Source: Arenimonas sp. (GTDB lineage: Bacteria; Pseudomonadota; Alphaproteobacteria; Rhizobiales; Rhizobiaceae). From it: DNA of 64,000 bases. The DNA lies in NCBI GenBank assembly GCA_019459145.1, contig JAIBEK010000028.1:62001-126000 (forward strand). The letters run 5' to 3'. Below are positions 17,409 through 25,778 of the stretch, one piece after another (within the stretch, counting starts at the first letter, position 1; each line of letters starts with the position of its first letter). The notes under the pieces were generated by a model. That model searched no databases, was not told the DNA's origin, and saw only the letters and a program-made list of their open reading frames with translations. The translations under genes and the position numbers were made by a program.

Positions 17409-18719
17409 TTATCTCGCCCGCGCGCGGTAGATCGTGTCGAGCCAGACGGCGACGACGAGAACGACGCCGACGACGATGCGCTGGAACGGCGTGTCGATGC
17501 CGACGAGCACCATGCCCGACTGCAAAGACTGCATGACGAGCGCGCCGAGCATGGCACCGGCAACCGTGCCCATGCCGCCCGAGAGCGAGGTTCCGCCGAT
17601 GACGGCCGCGGCGATGGTGTAGAGTTCGTCGAGCTCCCCTTGCGCATTGGTCGCGGCATTGAGGCGGGCGGTGGAGATCGCCGCGGCGATGGCGCAGAGC
17701 ATGCCCATCAGCGCGAAGATCTTGACGGTGACCCAGCGGGTCTTGATGCCGGCAAGCTCGGCGGCTTCCGGATTGCCGCCGATGGCGAAGACGTAGCGGC
17801 CGAAGCGCAGCCGGGTCGAGATGAAGGTCATGACGATGCCGACGCCGATGGCGATCAGCACCGGAATGGCGATGCCGTGGGAGATGAACAGGCCGCCTTC
17901 CGGCCAATCCATGCCGCTGGCCTCGGCGAACTTGCGGGCGATCGCCACCGGCCAGGGGTAGTTGTTGAACACGTAGACGGTGGCCAGAACCAGGAAGCAG
18001 CTGACGCCGGTCAAGAAATACTCGGCCCAGATCGGGCGCAGCGGAAAGCCGAAGCGGCGGCGCTGCTTGCGCGAATTGACCAGCGTCGCGACGATGGCGA
18101 GGCAGGCGATGACGCCGACGACCCAGCTGGCGGTCGCGCCGATCGAGCCGGCGGTGCCGCCACCCATCAGGCGGAAGGTCGCGTCCATCGGAGCGACCGT
18201 GCGGCCGGAGGTGACAAACCAGGTGGCGCCGCGCCAGACCAGCAGGCCGCCGAGCGTGACGATGAAGGACGGCACGTTGAGGAAGGCGATGATGACACCG
18301 TGCAGCGCACCGATCGCCGCACCGAGAAGAAGGCCACAGCCGAGCGCGATGACCCAGGTGAGCGGATGGTCGAAGCCGAGCACCTGCGGCAGCAATTCGG
18401 CCTGCAGCACGCCCATGAACATTCCGACGAAACCGAGCACCGAACCGACAGAGAGGTCGATGTTGCGGGTGACGATGACCAGTACCATGCCGGTCGCCAT
18501 GACGGCGACGGAGGCGGTCTGCACCGACAGGTTCCACAGGTTGCGCGGGGTCAGGAACAGTCCGCCGGAAATGATGTTGAAGCCGATCCAGATGATCAGC
18601 ATGGCGCCGATCATGCCGAGCAGGCGGGTGTCGATCTCGGTGGCGCGGAAAAAGCGCTTCACCGGGTTTTCGCCCGCGCCGGCGCGCGCGGCCTGCGTGG
18701 TATTCGTGATATCGGCCAT
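17409..18719 (-). CDS. xylH: D-xylose ABC transporter permease
   Basis: A 436-residue inner-membrane permease of the CUT2 (ribose/xylose) family with multiple transmembrane segments and the signature GNPEAAELAGIKTRWVTVK near the cytoplasmic loop that contacts the ATPase, followed by GGTSLSGGMGTVAGAMLGA. The start at 18719 (MADITNTTQ) has a GGGAGAA site; the longer open frame upstream is not family-like. It lies between xylF and xylG on the same strand. Confidence 0.9.
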   Translation of the reverse strand: MADITNTTQAARAGAGENPVKRFFRATEIDTRLLGMIGAMLIIWIGFNIISGGLFLTPRNLWNLSVQTASVAVMATGMVLVIVTRNIDLSVGSVLGFVGMFMGVLQAELLPQVLGFDHPLTWVIALGCGLLLGAAIGALHGVIIAFLNVPSFIVTLGGLLVWRGATWFVTSGRTVAPMDATFRLMGGGTAGSIGATASWVVGVIACLAIVATLVNSRKQRRRFGFPLRPIWAEYFLTGVSCFLVLATVYVFNNYPWPVAIARKFAEASGMDWPEGGLFISHGIAIPVLIAIGVGIVMTFISTRLRFGRYVFAIGGNPEAAELAGIKTRWVTVKIFALMGMLCAIAAAISTARLNAATNAQGELDELYTIAAAVIGGTSLSGGMGTVAGAMLGALVMQSLQSGMVLVGIDTPFQRIVVGVVLVVAVWLDTIYRARAR

Positions 18720-18815
18720 GCCGTGCCGTTCTCCCACTTTTGGTAATCCCTTGCGATGGCGCGCCGCCGCAGATCCTGCTGCCATGGCGGCCCGGCCTCC
18801 CTCCGATCCGAAGAG

Positions 18816-18844
18816 GCGTCGCGACCCTGCCGGGGTCGCGACGC
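18816..18844 (-). other. Intercistronic hairpin between xylF and xylH
   Basis: A perfect 12-bp stem (arms GCGTCGCGACCC and GGGTCGCGACGC, 5-base loop) with no T-run. It lies in the xylF-xylH gap. Such hairpins commonly protect the abundant binding-protein mRNA 3' end or partially terminate, giving more binding protein than permease. The role is inferred. Confidence 0.7.
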
Positions 18845-18879
18845 TTCAAGGCTCATGAGGCCGTCAGGTCAGGCCTGTG

Positions 18880-19920
18880 TCAATTGCAGGCTGCGACGGA
18901 ACCGGCGGTGACGCCCTGGCAGGCGGCTTCCTTGGTGATCCAGCCGGCATCGATGACGACGTTGAGGTTGTCCTTGGTGATCGGCAGCGGAGCGAGGAAG
19001 ACCGACTGCATCTCGACGCCCTTCGGACCACCGGAGAACGCGGTGACGCCTTCGATCTCGGTCAGCTTCTTGCCGCCGGCAAGCTCGACGGCGATTTCGG
19101 CGGCGCGCTTGCCGAGTTCACGGCTGTCCTTCCACACCGACACGGTCTGGGTGCCGAGCGCCACGCGGTTTAGCGCGGCGAAGTCGGCGTCCTGGCCGGA
19201 GACCGGAACCGAGCCGGCAAGGCCCTGGGCCGAGAGCGCGGCGATGGCGCCGCCGGCGGTGCCGTCGTTGGAGGCGACGACCGCGTCGACCTTGTTGTCG
19301 TTGGCGGTGAGGAACTGCTCCATGTTCTTCTGGGCATTTTCCGGCTTCCAGCCGTCGGTATAGGCTTCGCCGACATTCTTGATCTTGCCGGCGTCAACGG
19401 CTTCTTTGAGCACTTCCATCTGGCCGGCGAACAGGAAGTCGGCGTTCGGGTCGGAGGACGAGCCCTTGATGAAGACGTAATTGCCTTCCGGCTTGGCCTT
19501 GAACACTTCGCGGGCCTGCATGCGGCCCACTTCCTTGTTGTCGAAGGTGATGTAGAAGGCGGCCGGGTTTTCGATCAGGCGGTCATAGCCGACGACCGGG
19601 ATGCCTTCGGCGGCGGCCTTTTCGATGGCCGGGCCGATGGCGTCCGAATCCTGGGCAAGGACGATCAGCGCATTGGCGCCCTGGGCGATCAGGCTTTCCA
19701 CGTCGGTCAACTGCTTGGCGGCGGACGACTGGGCATCGGCGGAGATGTACTTGTCGCCGGAGGCCTCGAGCGCTGCCTTGATGGCGGCTTCGTCGGTCTT
19801 CCAGCGCTCTTCCTGGAAGTTCGACCAGGACACGCCGACCACGAGGTCCTTGGCGTTGGCGACGGTATGCAGGCTGGTGATGACGGCGGCGCACGCCATC
19901 AGCTTCAAGACGGATTTCAT
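18880..19920 (-). CDS. xylF: D-xylose ABC transporter, periplasmic binding protein
   Basis: A 346-residue periplasmic sugar-binding protein of the ribose-binding-protein/LacI-like fold. The signal peptide ends near VANA-KD (about residue 23). Features shared with XylF include the [16 protein letters not shown] start of the mature protein, VVGYDRLI and [13 protein letters not shown], and [13 protein letters not shown]. It captures D-xylose for XylGH. GGGAGG precedes the ATG. It is divergent from the ROK regulator, with a perfect palindrome in between. Xylose specificity is by family resemblance. Confidence 0.9.
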   Translation of the reverse strand: MKSVLKLMACAAVITSLHTVANAKDLVVGVSWSNFQEERWKTDEAAIKAALEASGDKYISADAQSSAAKQLTDVESLIAQGANALIVLAQDSDAIGPAIEKAAAEGIPVVGYDRLIENPAAFYITFDNKEVGRMQAREVFKAKPEGNYVFIKGSSSDPNADFLFAGQMEVLKEAVDAGKIKNVGEAYTDGWKPENAQKNMEQFLTANDNKVDAVVASNDGTAGGAIAALSAQGLAGSVPVSGQDADFAALNRVALGTQTVSVWKDSRELGKRAAEIAVELAGGKKLTEIEGVTAFSGGPKGVEMQSVFLAPLPITKDNLNVVIDAGWITKEAACQGVTAGSVAACN

Positions 19921-20026
19921 AAAAGCCTCCCTTTGAAAGACGCGGCACGCCGGCGAACCTCCCGTTCACCCCCTAAAGCGGCCCGTCGAAGAATACTGCC
20001 TTGCTCCTGGCCAAGCGGCCATTGGT

Positions 20027-20047
20027 TTTTCTCGACAGTCGAGAAAA
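20027..20047. promoter_or_regulatory. Palindromic operator between xylF and the ROK regulator
   Basis: A perfect 21-base palindrome: left arm TTTTCTCGAC, central A at 20037, right arm GTCGAGAAAA. It lies about 107 bases upstream of xylF and 118 upstream of the regulator start, in their shared control region. A single symmetric site fits binding of the adjacent ROK repressor, released by xylose. The site is seen; the protein assignment is inferred. Confidence 0.75.
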
Positions 20048-20164
20048 TAAATGTCAGAAGAATCCGAGGCTGTCAACACGGCTCCTCGCGGCTTGCAAAC
20101 CGCCCCTTCTGGTGATCTTTGTGACGGGCATATCGAGAAGGACCACGATGAACGGACGCCTGCC

Positions 20165-21394
20165 ATGCTGACGAAATCGAGCACCGAAATGGTGCGTCAG
20201 CAAAACAGCGCGCTGGTGCTGTCCGCCCTTCGCCGCCAGGGGTCCCTTGCCCACACCGACATCGCCGCCGCCACCGGGCTTGCCTCGGCCACCGTTTCGG
20301 CGATCACCGCCGAGCTGGAGCGCATCGGCGCGCTGGAGCGGCACGAGCAGCCGGCGACCGGCGGGCGCGGCCGGCCGCGCGTGCTGTTCGGGCGCAGGCG
20401 CGATTTCAGCTATCTGATCGCCGCGCGCATCTCGTCCGACAGCGTTCAATATTCGCTGGCCGACTATACCGGCACGCTGATCGACCGGTTCGAGGAACCG
20501 CGCGACCATGCCGCCGCTTCAGGCCAGGGCTTCCTCGCCAGCTTTCGCGAGGCGCTGACGCGCATGGCGAGCCGCTCGCGGCTTTCCCCCGAGCGCATCG
20601 CCGCGGTGTCGATCAGTTCCAAGGGCATGGTCGATGCCGGCGGATCGCGCCTCCTCTGGTCGCCGGTGTTCGGCCGCGAGGAGATCGATTTTTCCACCGC
20701 GCTTGCCGTTTCGCCGCAGACCCGCATCCGCCTCAACAACGAGACGCTGCTGGTCGCCCATGCGCTGGGGCTTCGCGCCGACAAGGATCAGGACCGGCCG
20801 TTCCATGCGCTCGCCACCCTGTCGCTCGGCCATTCGATCGGGCTCGGCATCGCAAGGCGGGGGCATTCGGGCGAACTGGAGGTCAGCGCGCCGAACTTCG
20901 GCCATATGCTGAACGCCTCCGACGGCAAGCTCTGCCGCTGTGGCTCGTTCGGCTGCGTCGAGGCCTCGGCCGGCTTCTACGGCATCCTTCGGACCGCCTT
21001 CGAAGTGCCGCCCGACACCATCCCGGCGAAGTTCGTGCCGCTGGCTGAAATGGACAAGATCGCCAACCGCGCCCGCCAGGGACACCGGATGTCGGAATAT
21101 GCCTTCCGCCAGGCGGGCCTGGCGCTCGGCCAGGGGCTCTCGCGGGTCTTGAGCCTCTACGAGAACATGCCGATCGTCATCACCGGCCACGGCACGCGCT
21201 ATATCGACCTCTTACTCCGCGGCCTCGACGAGGGGCTGTCGCAATCGCTGCATGTGCGCATCTACGGCACGCCGGAGATCACGATTGTCCCGGAAGAGGC
21301 GACGCTGGTGTTCGAAGGCCATCTCGACCGGGCGCTGACCGAGATCGACCATGATGTCGCGGGGCTCAGGGCCGAAGAGGCGCAGGCGCGCTGA
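20165..21394 (+). CDS. xylR: ROK-family transcriptional repressor of the xylose operon
   Basis: A 409-residue NagC/XylR-type ROK regulator. An N-terminal winged helix-turn-helix (ALRRQGSLAHTDIAAATGLASATVSAITAELERIGAL region, about residues 18-55) precedes the sugar-kinase-like fold. The ROK zinc motif is intact as CRCGSFGC near residue 260. The usual ENDxN kinase signature is degenerate (NNETLL), as in repressors that bind but do not phosphorylate sugar. The start at 20165 is chosen by family length; an upstream ATG at 20051 would add 38 unlike residues and overlap the control region. It most likely represses xylFHG without xylose. Confidence 0.82.
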   Translation: MLTKSSTEMVRQQNSALVLSALRRQGSLAHTDIAAATGLASATVSAITAELERIGALERHEQPATGGRGRPRVLFGRRRDFSYLIAARISSDSVQYSLADYTGTLIDRFEEPRDHAAASGQGFLASFREALTRMASRSRLSPERIAAVSISSKGMVDAGGSRLLWSPVFGREEIDFSTALAVSPQTRIRLNNETLLVAHALGLRADKDQDRPFHALATLSLGHSIGLGIARRGHSGELEVSAPNFGHMLNASDGKLCRCGSFGCVEASAGFYGILRTAFEVPPDTIPAKFVPLAEMDKIANRARQGHRMSEYAFRQAGLALGQGLSRVLSLYENMPIVITGHGTRYIDLLLRGLDEGLSQSLHVRIYGTPEITIVPEEATLVFEGHLDRALTEIDHDVAGLRAEEAQAR

Positions 21395-21470
21395 ACCGAG
21401 CCGAATGGCGCCCTTGCCGCGATGCCGCGCGCGTCCTATCACTGCGGTGAATGCGATTAAGGGAGGCGCG

Positions 21471-22121
21471 ATGTCCACCGCAGCTTATGTCTTTGATGCC
21501 TACGGCACGCTGTTCGACGTGCATGCGGCGGTCCGCCGCCATGCCGAGCGGGCGGGGGCCGAGCATCAGCGCTTTTCCGAGATGTGGCGGGCCAAGCAGC
21601 TCGAATATTCCTGGGTGCGCACGCTGATGGGCAGCTATCGCGACTTCTGGCAGCTGACCGAAGAGGCGCTGGACTACACGCTCGCGCGCTTCCCCAGCGT
21701 CGACCGGAGCCTGCGCGCCGACCTGCTCTCGGCCTACTGGACGCTCGACTGCTATGCGGAAGTGCCGGCCGTGCTTAAAGGCCTGAAGAGCCGGGGCGCG
21801 AAACTCGCCATCCTCTCCAACGGTTCGCCCGACATGCTGAAGGCGGCGGTGAAGAATGCGGCGCTCGACGGCATCCTCGACGACGTGTTCTCCGTCGACG
21901 CCATCCGCGCCTACAAGACCGCGCCGCAGGTCTACGACATGGTGACGACCGCCTATCGCCTTTATCCGGATGCGGTCTCCTTCCAGTCGTCCAATCGCTG
22001 GGACGTGGCGGGCGCACAGAAATTCGGCTTTCGCACGGTGTGGATCAACCGCCTCGACCTGCCCGACGAATATGCCGATCACGGGCCGGACCTGATCCTG
22101 CGCAGTCTCGAAAGTCTCTGA
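21471..22121 (+). CDS. Haloacid dehalogenase, type II (HAD superfamily)
   Basis: A 216-residue HAD hydrolase. The nucleophile Asp is in motif [12 protein letters not shown]; motif II is LSNGSPDML; the lysine motif is in AYKTAPQVY; and motif IV carries [10 protein letters not shown]. This set marks the L-2-haloacid dehalogenase type II subgroup, which hydrolyses 2-haloalkanoates; many genomic members have untested substrates. A GGAGG site lies close to the ATG. The tam gene follows 14 bases after the stop, so the two are one unit. Confidence 0.9.
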   Translation: MSTAAYVFDAYGTLFDVHAAVRRHAERAGAEHQRFSEMWRAKQLEYSWVRTLMGSYRDFWQLTEEALDYTLARFPSVDRSLRADLLSAYWTLDCYAEVPAVLKGLKSRGAKLAILSNGSPDMLKAAVKNAALDGILDDVFSVDAIRAYKTAPQVYDMVTTAYRLYPDAVSFQSSNRWDVAGAQKFGFRTVWINRLDLPDEYADHGPDLILRSLESL

Positions 22122-22135
22122 AGAAGGAAGACGCC

Positions 22136-22906
22136 ATGGCCTGGTCGGCGACGCAGTATCTGAAATTCGAGGAAGAGCGGACGCGGCCGGCGCGGGATCT
22201 TTTGGCGCAGGTGCCGCTCGACAAGGCCGAACGGGTCTTCGACCTCGGCTGCGGGCCGGGTAATTCGACCGAACTGCTGATAGAGCGCTTCGGGCCTGCC
22301 GCCGTCACCGGCCTCGACAGCGATGCCGACATGTTGGAAAAAGCGCGGGCGCGCTTGCCGGACACGCCTTTCGTCAAGGCCGATCTCTCCACCTGGAAAC
22401 CCGAGGCGCCGGCCGATCTGCTCTATGCCAATGCGGTGCTGCAATGGCTGCCGGATCATCTGACCCTGATGGAAAGCCTGATCGGCCATCTGGCGCCGGG
22501 CGGGGTTCTGGCCGTGCAGATGCCCGACAATCTCGACGAGCCGACGCATCTCATGATGGAGGAGACCGGGGCCGCCGGCCCTTGGGGCTCCGTCTTTGCC
22601 GGCGGCAGGCTGAGGCGCTCCCGCTTGCCCTCGCCCGCAGACTATCTCGAACGCTTGTCGGCCAAGGCCGCGCGCGTCGATGTCTGGCACACGGTCTACT
22701 ATCACCCGATGGAAAATGCCGAGGCGATCGTCGAATGGGTGAAGGGCACCGGCCTTCGCCCCTATCTTGATGCCGCGGGGCCGCAGCACCAGGCTGCCTT
22801 TCTGGCCGACTATACGAGCCGCATCGCGCGTGCCTATCCACCGATGGCGGACGGGCGGGTGCTGCTGCGCTTTCCGCGTCTGTTTGTCGTGGCGGTGAAG
22901 GGATAA
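22136..22906 (+). CDS. tam: Trans-aconitate 2-methyltransferase
   Basis: A 256-residue SAM-dependent methyltransferase. Motif I is [15 protein letters not shown], with [16 protein letters not shown] after it and the Tam-characteristic [13 protein letters not shown] stretch. It methylates trans-aconitate, a spontaneous inhibitor of the citrate cycle formed from cis-aconitate. Length and N-terminus ([19 protein letters not shown]) match the family. It is co-transcribed with the upstream dehalogenase. A DUF982 gene follows after 73 bases. Confidence 0.92.
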   Translation: MAWSATQYLKFEEERTRPARDLLAQVPLDKAERVFDLGCGPGNSTELLIERFGPAAVTGLDSDADMLEKARARLPDTPFVKADLSTWKPEAPADLLYANAVLQWLPDHLTLMESLIGHLAPGGVLAVQMPDNLDEPTHLMMEETGAAGPWGSVFAGGRLRRSRLPSPADYLERLSAKAARVDVWHTVYYHPMENAEAIVEWVKGTGLRPYLDAAGPQHQAAFLADYTSRIARAYPPMADGRVLLRFPRLFVVAVKG

Positions 22907-22979
22907 CTTCGCTAGAAGGCGATCCCGACCCTTGACGGCACATGCCGACGCCAACCGAGTTTTTGAAAGCCTTTAGCCG

Positions 22980-23225
22980 ATGAGCAAGCCCTGGACACAG
23001 CCCGTCACCCTCGCGCTCGGCGAAGAGGGCGAGGACGTGACGATCGACAGCACGGAAGCCGCCTCCTGGGCGATGATCGAGGACTGGCCGACCGAGGACG
23101 GCCCGGCGCTCGACAAGGCGCTGCTTATCTGCATGGACGTGGTGGCCGGCAAGAAGAAGGACGAGGATGCCCGCAAGGCTTTCATCGCCGCGGCAATCGA
23201 GGCAGGGATCGCCATCCGCGACTGA
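22980..23225 (+). CDS. DUF982 protein
   Basis: An 81-residue protein of the DUF982 family, which is expanded in rhizobia. It has the typical SWAMIEDWPTEDGPALDKAL core and an AxKAFIAAAIEAGI C-terminus. It is soluble, acidic and without catalytic motifs. The function is not known for any member. It is followed by a RIME-like repeat. Confidence 0.82.
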   Translation: MSKPWTQPVTLALGEEGEDVTIDSTEAASWAMIEDWPTEDGPALDKALLICMDVVAGKKKDEDARKAFIAAAIEAGIAIRD

Positions 23226-23273
23226 AGGGTAGACGCGTTCCGCACGCCTTGAAGTTATTGGAGTGAAGCTCCG

Positions 23274-23337
23274 GCCCCTCATCCGCCTGCCGGCACCTTC
23301 TCCCCATGAACGGGGAGAAGGTCAGGGTGAGGGGCGT
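23274..23337. repeat. RIME-like intergenic repeat
   Basis: CCCCTCATCCGCCTGCCGGC then a CTTCTCCCC ... GGGGAGAAG hairpin and GTCAGGGTGAGGGG, the same unit as at 44.2, 45.5 and 60.1 kb. The first and last segments are mutually inverted, so the whole block is palindromic. Confidence 0.8.
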
Positions 23338-23519
23338 CGCTTGCTCGACGGGTTAATGGGGTACAGGCCGAAGATTGCCCCTCCCCCGGCGCGCGCCATC
23401 TTGGCCGCAAACTCCGAGTTCCCGCTTGAAGCGCGCGACAAAAGCCTCATGTTATGGAGCGTCACCGCTGGTCTGGGGATGCTCGGCCCGCCTCCCCCGC
23501 GCAGAAGAGGAATTCTCCC

Positions 23520-24344
23520 ATGAAATATGTCACCGCCCATGGCGCGCATATCCCGGCCCTCGGCTTCGGCACCTTCCGCATGCCGGGCGAAGACGTTTTG
23601 AAGATCCTGCCGCTCGCCCTGAAGACCGGCTTTCGCCACATCGACACCGCCCAGATCTACGGCAATGAGGCCGCGGTCGGCGAGGCGATCGGCCGCTCGG
23701 GGATTGCCCGCGGCGACATCTTTCTCACCACCAAGGTGTGGGTCGACCAGTTTTCCCGAAGCGCCATGGGCCCCTCGGTCGACGAGAGCCTGAAGAAGCT
23801 TCAGACCGACCATGTCGACCTGCTGCTCCTGCACTGGCCGCAAAGCCCGGTGCCGCTCGAAGAGCAGATCGAGGGCCTGAACGCGCTGGTCGATGCCGGC
23901 AAGGTGCGCCATATCGGCGTGTCCAACTATAATTGCGCGCTGATGGGCGAGGCCGTCCGCCTGTCGAAGGCGCCGATCGTCACCAACCAGATCGAATATC
24001 ACCCCTATCTCGACCAGACCGCGGTGCTCTCCGCCGCCCGCTCCTACGGAATGTCGGTGACCGCCTATTACGCCATGGCCGACGGCCGCGTGCCGAAGGA
24101 CGGACTGCTGCAGGACATCGGCGCCCGCCACGGCAAGACGGCGGCCCAAGTTGCGCTTCGCTGGCTCATCCAGCAGCAGGACGTGGCGGCGCTGACCAAG
24201 ACCGCGACCGAAAGCCGGCTGGCGGAAAATTTTGCCGTCTTCGACTTCTCGCTCGACGGGGCGGAGATGGACGCGATTTCGGGCCTCGCAAGGCCCGACG
24301 GGCGGATCGTCAATCCGGGGCATCTGGCGCCGGCGTGGGATTGA
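23520..24344 (+). CDS. Aldo/keto reductase
   Basis: A 274-residue NADPH-dependent (beta/alpha)8 oxidoreductase. The catalytic tetrad is visible: Asp and Tyr in GFRHIDTAQIYGNE, Lys in TKVW, His in LLLLHWPQ. The cofactor end reads TKTATESRLAEN. It is related to 2,5-diketo-gluconate reductases; the substrate is unknown. The start at 23520 is the conserved MKYVTAHGAHIPALGFGT. Its last 200 bases are repeated, decayed, behind the following BrnTA module (24909-25111), so the locus has been rearranged just downstream of this gene. Confidence 0.9.
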   Translation: MKYVTAHGAHIPALGFGTFRMPGEDVLKILPLALKTGFRHIDTAQIYGNEAAVGEAIGRSGIARGDIFLTTKVWVDQFSRSAMGPSVDESLKKLQTDHVDLLLLHWPQSPVPLEEQIEGLNALVDAGKVRHIGVSNYNCALMGEAVRLSKAPIVTNQIEYHPYLDQTAVLSAARSYGMSVTAYYAMADGRVPKDGLLQDIGARHGKTAAQVALRWLIQQQDVAALTKTATESRLAENFAVFDFSLDGAEMDAISGLARPDGRIVNPGHLAPAWD

Positions 24345-24418
24345 GGGGGGAGCCTTGATCGCGGCGGGGAAGGTTGTCATTCTGGTGTTGGCTCGCAACC
24401 ATTTTTGTAGTAACAATA

Positions 24419-24709
24419 ATGGCAATCGTGTTCGACGAACAGAAGCGCTGGAAAACACTGGACGAGCGCGGACTGGATTTCGCCGCCGCTGGCGAGGTTT
24501 TCGACGGCCCGCATCTGACGATCGAGGACGATCGGTTCGACTACGGCGAAACCCGCTTCTTCACCATCGGATTTCTCGCCGGTCGAATGGTGGTCATCGT
24601 CTGGACGCCGCGCGGCGAGGATCAACGCATAATCAGTATGAGAAAAGCCAATGACCGCGAACAACAAGCCTATGGCGAACGCTTGGCAGGACCCGGACGA
24701 CGCCCCTGA
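24419..24709 (+). CDS. brnT: BrnT-family toxin
   Basis: A 96-residue RelE-fold ribonuclease toxin of the BrnTA type II system. The family pattern is seen in the N-terminal FDEQKRWKTLDERGLDFAAA and the C-terminal RIISMRKANDREQQAY motifs. It is the first gene of the pair, overlapping the antitoxin start by 59 bases. The module sits between the intact aldo/keto reductase and a decayed copy of its 3' end. Confidence 0.88.
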   Translation: MAIVFDEQKRWKTLDERGLDFAAAGEVFDGPHLTIEDDRFDYGETRFFTIGFLAGRMVVIVWTPRGEDQRIISMRKANDREQQAYGERLAGPGRRP

Positions 24710-24905
24710 CCTCAGCCAGACGCCGTGGCGCGAGAAGCTGGAGGCGACACCAGTCCGCGTCGGGCGGCCCAAGAGCGAAAGCCCGAAGGTCTCGACCACC
24801 ATCCGGCTGGATCTGGACGTGCTGGAGGGTTTTCGCAAGACCGGCCCCGGCTGGCAGTCGCGCATCAACGCGGCGCTGCGGGAGTGGCTGGCGGAGAAGG
24901 GGTGA
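24651..24905 (+). CDS. brnA: BrnA-family antitoxin
   Basis: An 84-residue antitoxin: a flexible N-terminal toxin-binding part, then a ribbon-helix-helix domain (VSTTIRLDLDVLEGFRKTGPGWQ) that binds DNA for autorepression, ending INAALREWLAEKG. The translation start lies inside brnT (59-base overlap), as is usual for this family. Together with brnT it is a mobile stabilising or stress module. Confidence 0.9.
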   Translation: MTANNKPMANAWQDPDDAPDLSQTPWREKLEATPVRVGRPKSESPKVSTTIRLDLDVLEGFRKTGPGWQSRINAALREWLAEKG

Positions 24906-24908
24906 GAG

Positions 24909-25111
24909 GCCTTGCAGGTGGCGTTACGCCGGCTGATGTGGAAGTAGGACGTGGCGCGCTGACCATGACCGTATCCGAAAGCCGGCTCGCGGAAAATTTT
25001 GCCGTCTTCGACCTCTCGCTCGACGCCGAAGAAACGGACGCAATCTCGGGCCTCGCAGGGCCGGTCGGTCGGATCGTCAACCCGGAGCACATGGCGCCGG
25101 AGTGGGATTGA
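24909..25111 (+). pseudogene. Decayed second copy of the aldo/keto reductase 3' end
   Basis: These 203 bases align with the last part of the reductase gene (24141-24344) down to the shared GTGGGATTGAGGGGGG end. In the copy, the reading frame has a TAG in place of a glutamine codon and a one-base shift before the ESRLAENFAVFD segment; the final 45 or so codons are still open. Differences are scattered, so the copy is old or came from a related gene. It starts immediately after brnA, so BrnTA is bracketed by direct repeats of this 3' end. Confidence 0.85.
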
Positions 25112-25166
25112 GGGGGGATTTGCGCAAAGCGCGCCAGACATCTGAGCAATGTGGCGGTACCTCGCC

Positions 25167-25778
25167 TCACAGGTAGTTCCTGGAGAAGTCTCGACCAACA
25201 CGTCCTAGAGCAATAAAGGACGGCACCATCGTTAATAGTATTCCGGATGAAAAAAGGAAAAAAACTGCAATCCTGAACACGCCTCTCGATTTGTCTTTTA
25301 TTTCGAAAAAATTCCGTAATGTGAATATCTTCGCCGCCTGCTGTGATGAGCTACCGACGCCTGTGGACAAGGCATTCTTGTAGAGAGAAGCCTCTTTTTC
25401 AACGACCGAACCAACCTCGACATGTTGCAAGATAAATACCAACCTCGGAGTCAAATCTGAGTTATTTGTCACTGAGTGAATACGCTCAACATATTCATCC
25501 GCTGAACTGAACCTTTTAGCGGTATCGGGCGAAGCCACCTGGAAAAGGAAGGAACCAAAGCCAAATAAAAACAGTCCAAAATATAGAAAATAGAATCCAA
25601 TCCCAAGTTCAAAATCTAGCTTATCGCCATTGACTACGAATGGGCTCATAAATCTAGATACATCGTCCTGCAAAAGCAGAATATATCCAATGAACGGCAT
25701 AATTATCGCAATTTTTGAAATGGGCGATCTGCCAATAGCTCCAAGGGCGGACCACGTAATTTCGTGAAAGAGCCTCAT
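25167..25778 (-). CDS. Small membrane protein paired with the P-loop ATPase
   Basis: A 203-residue protein with three predicted membrane segments (about 22-37, 57-80, 168-191), a soluble middle region of about 85 residues containing VERIHSVTNNSDLTP, and a short charged tail. I recognise no family. The start ATG overlaps the stop of the upstream ATPase gene (ATGA at 25775-25778), so the two are translated together. Base composition is markedly AT-rich compared with the flanking genes, a sign of recent transfer. It could be the membrane-acting partner (effector or anchor) of the ATPase; this is inference. Confidence 0.75.
   Translation of the reverse strand: MRLFHEITWSALGAIGRSPISKIAIIMPFIGYILLLQDDVSRFMSPFVVNGDKLDFELGIGFYFLYFGLFLFGFGSFLFQVASPDTAKRFSSADEYVERIHSVTNNSDLTPRLVFILQHVEVGSVVEKEASLYKNALSTGVGSSSQQAAKIFTLRNFFEIKDKSRGVFRIAVFFLFSSGILLTMVPSFIALGRVGRDFSRNYL

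Noticed and set aside
17271..18746. Long plus-strand frame across xylG and xylH
   Set aside because: It is the antisense shadow of the transporter genes, with Asp/Arg/Gly-rich low-complexity translation.
23274..23337. RIME-like block as a rho-independent terminator
   Set aside because: It forms hairpins but lacks a T-run, and the same sequence recurs in many places regardless of gene ends.
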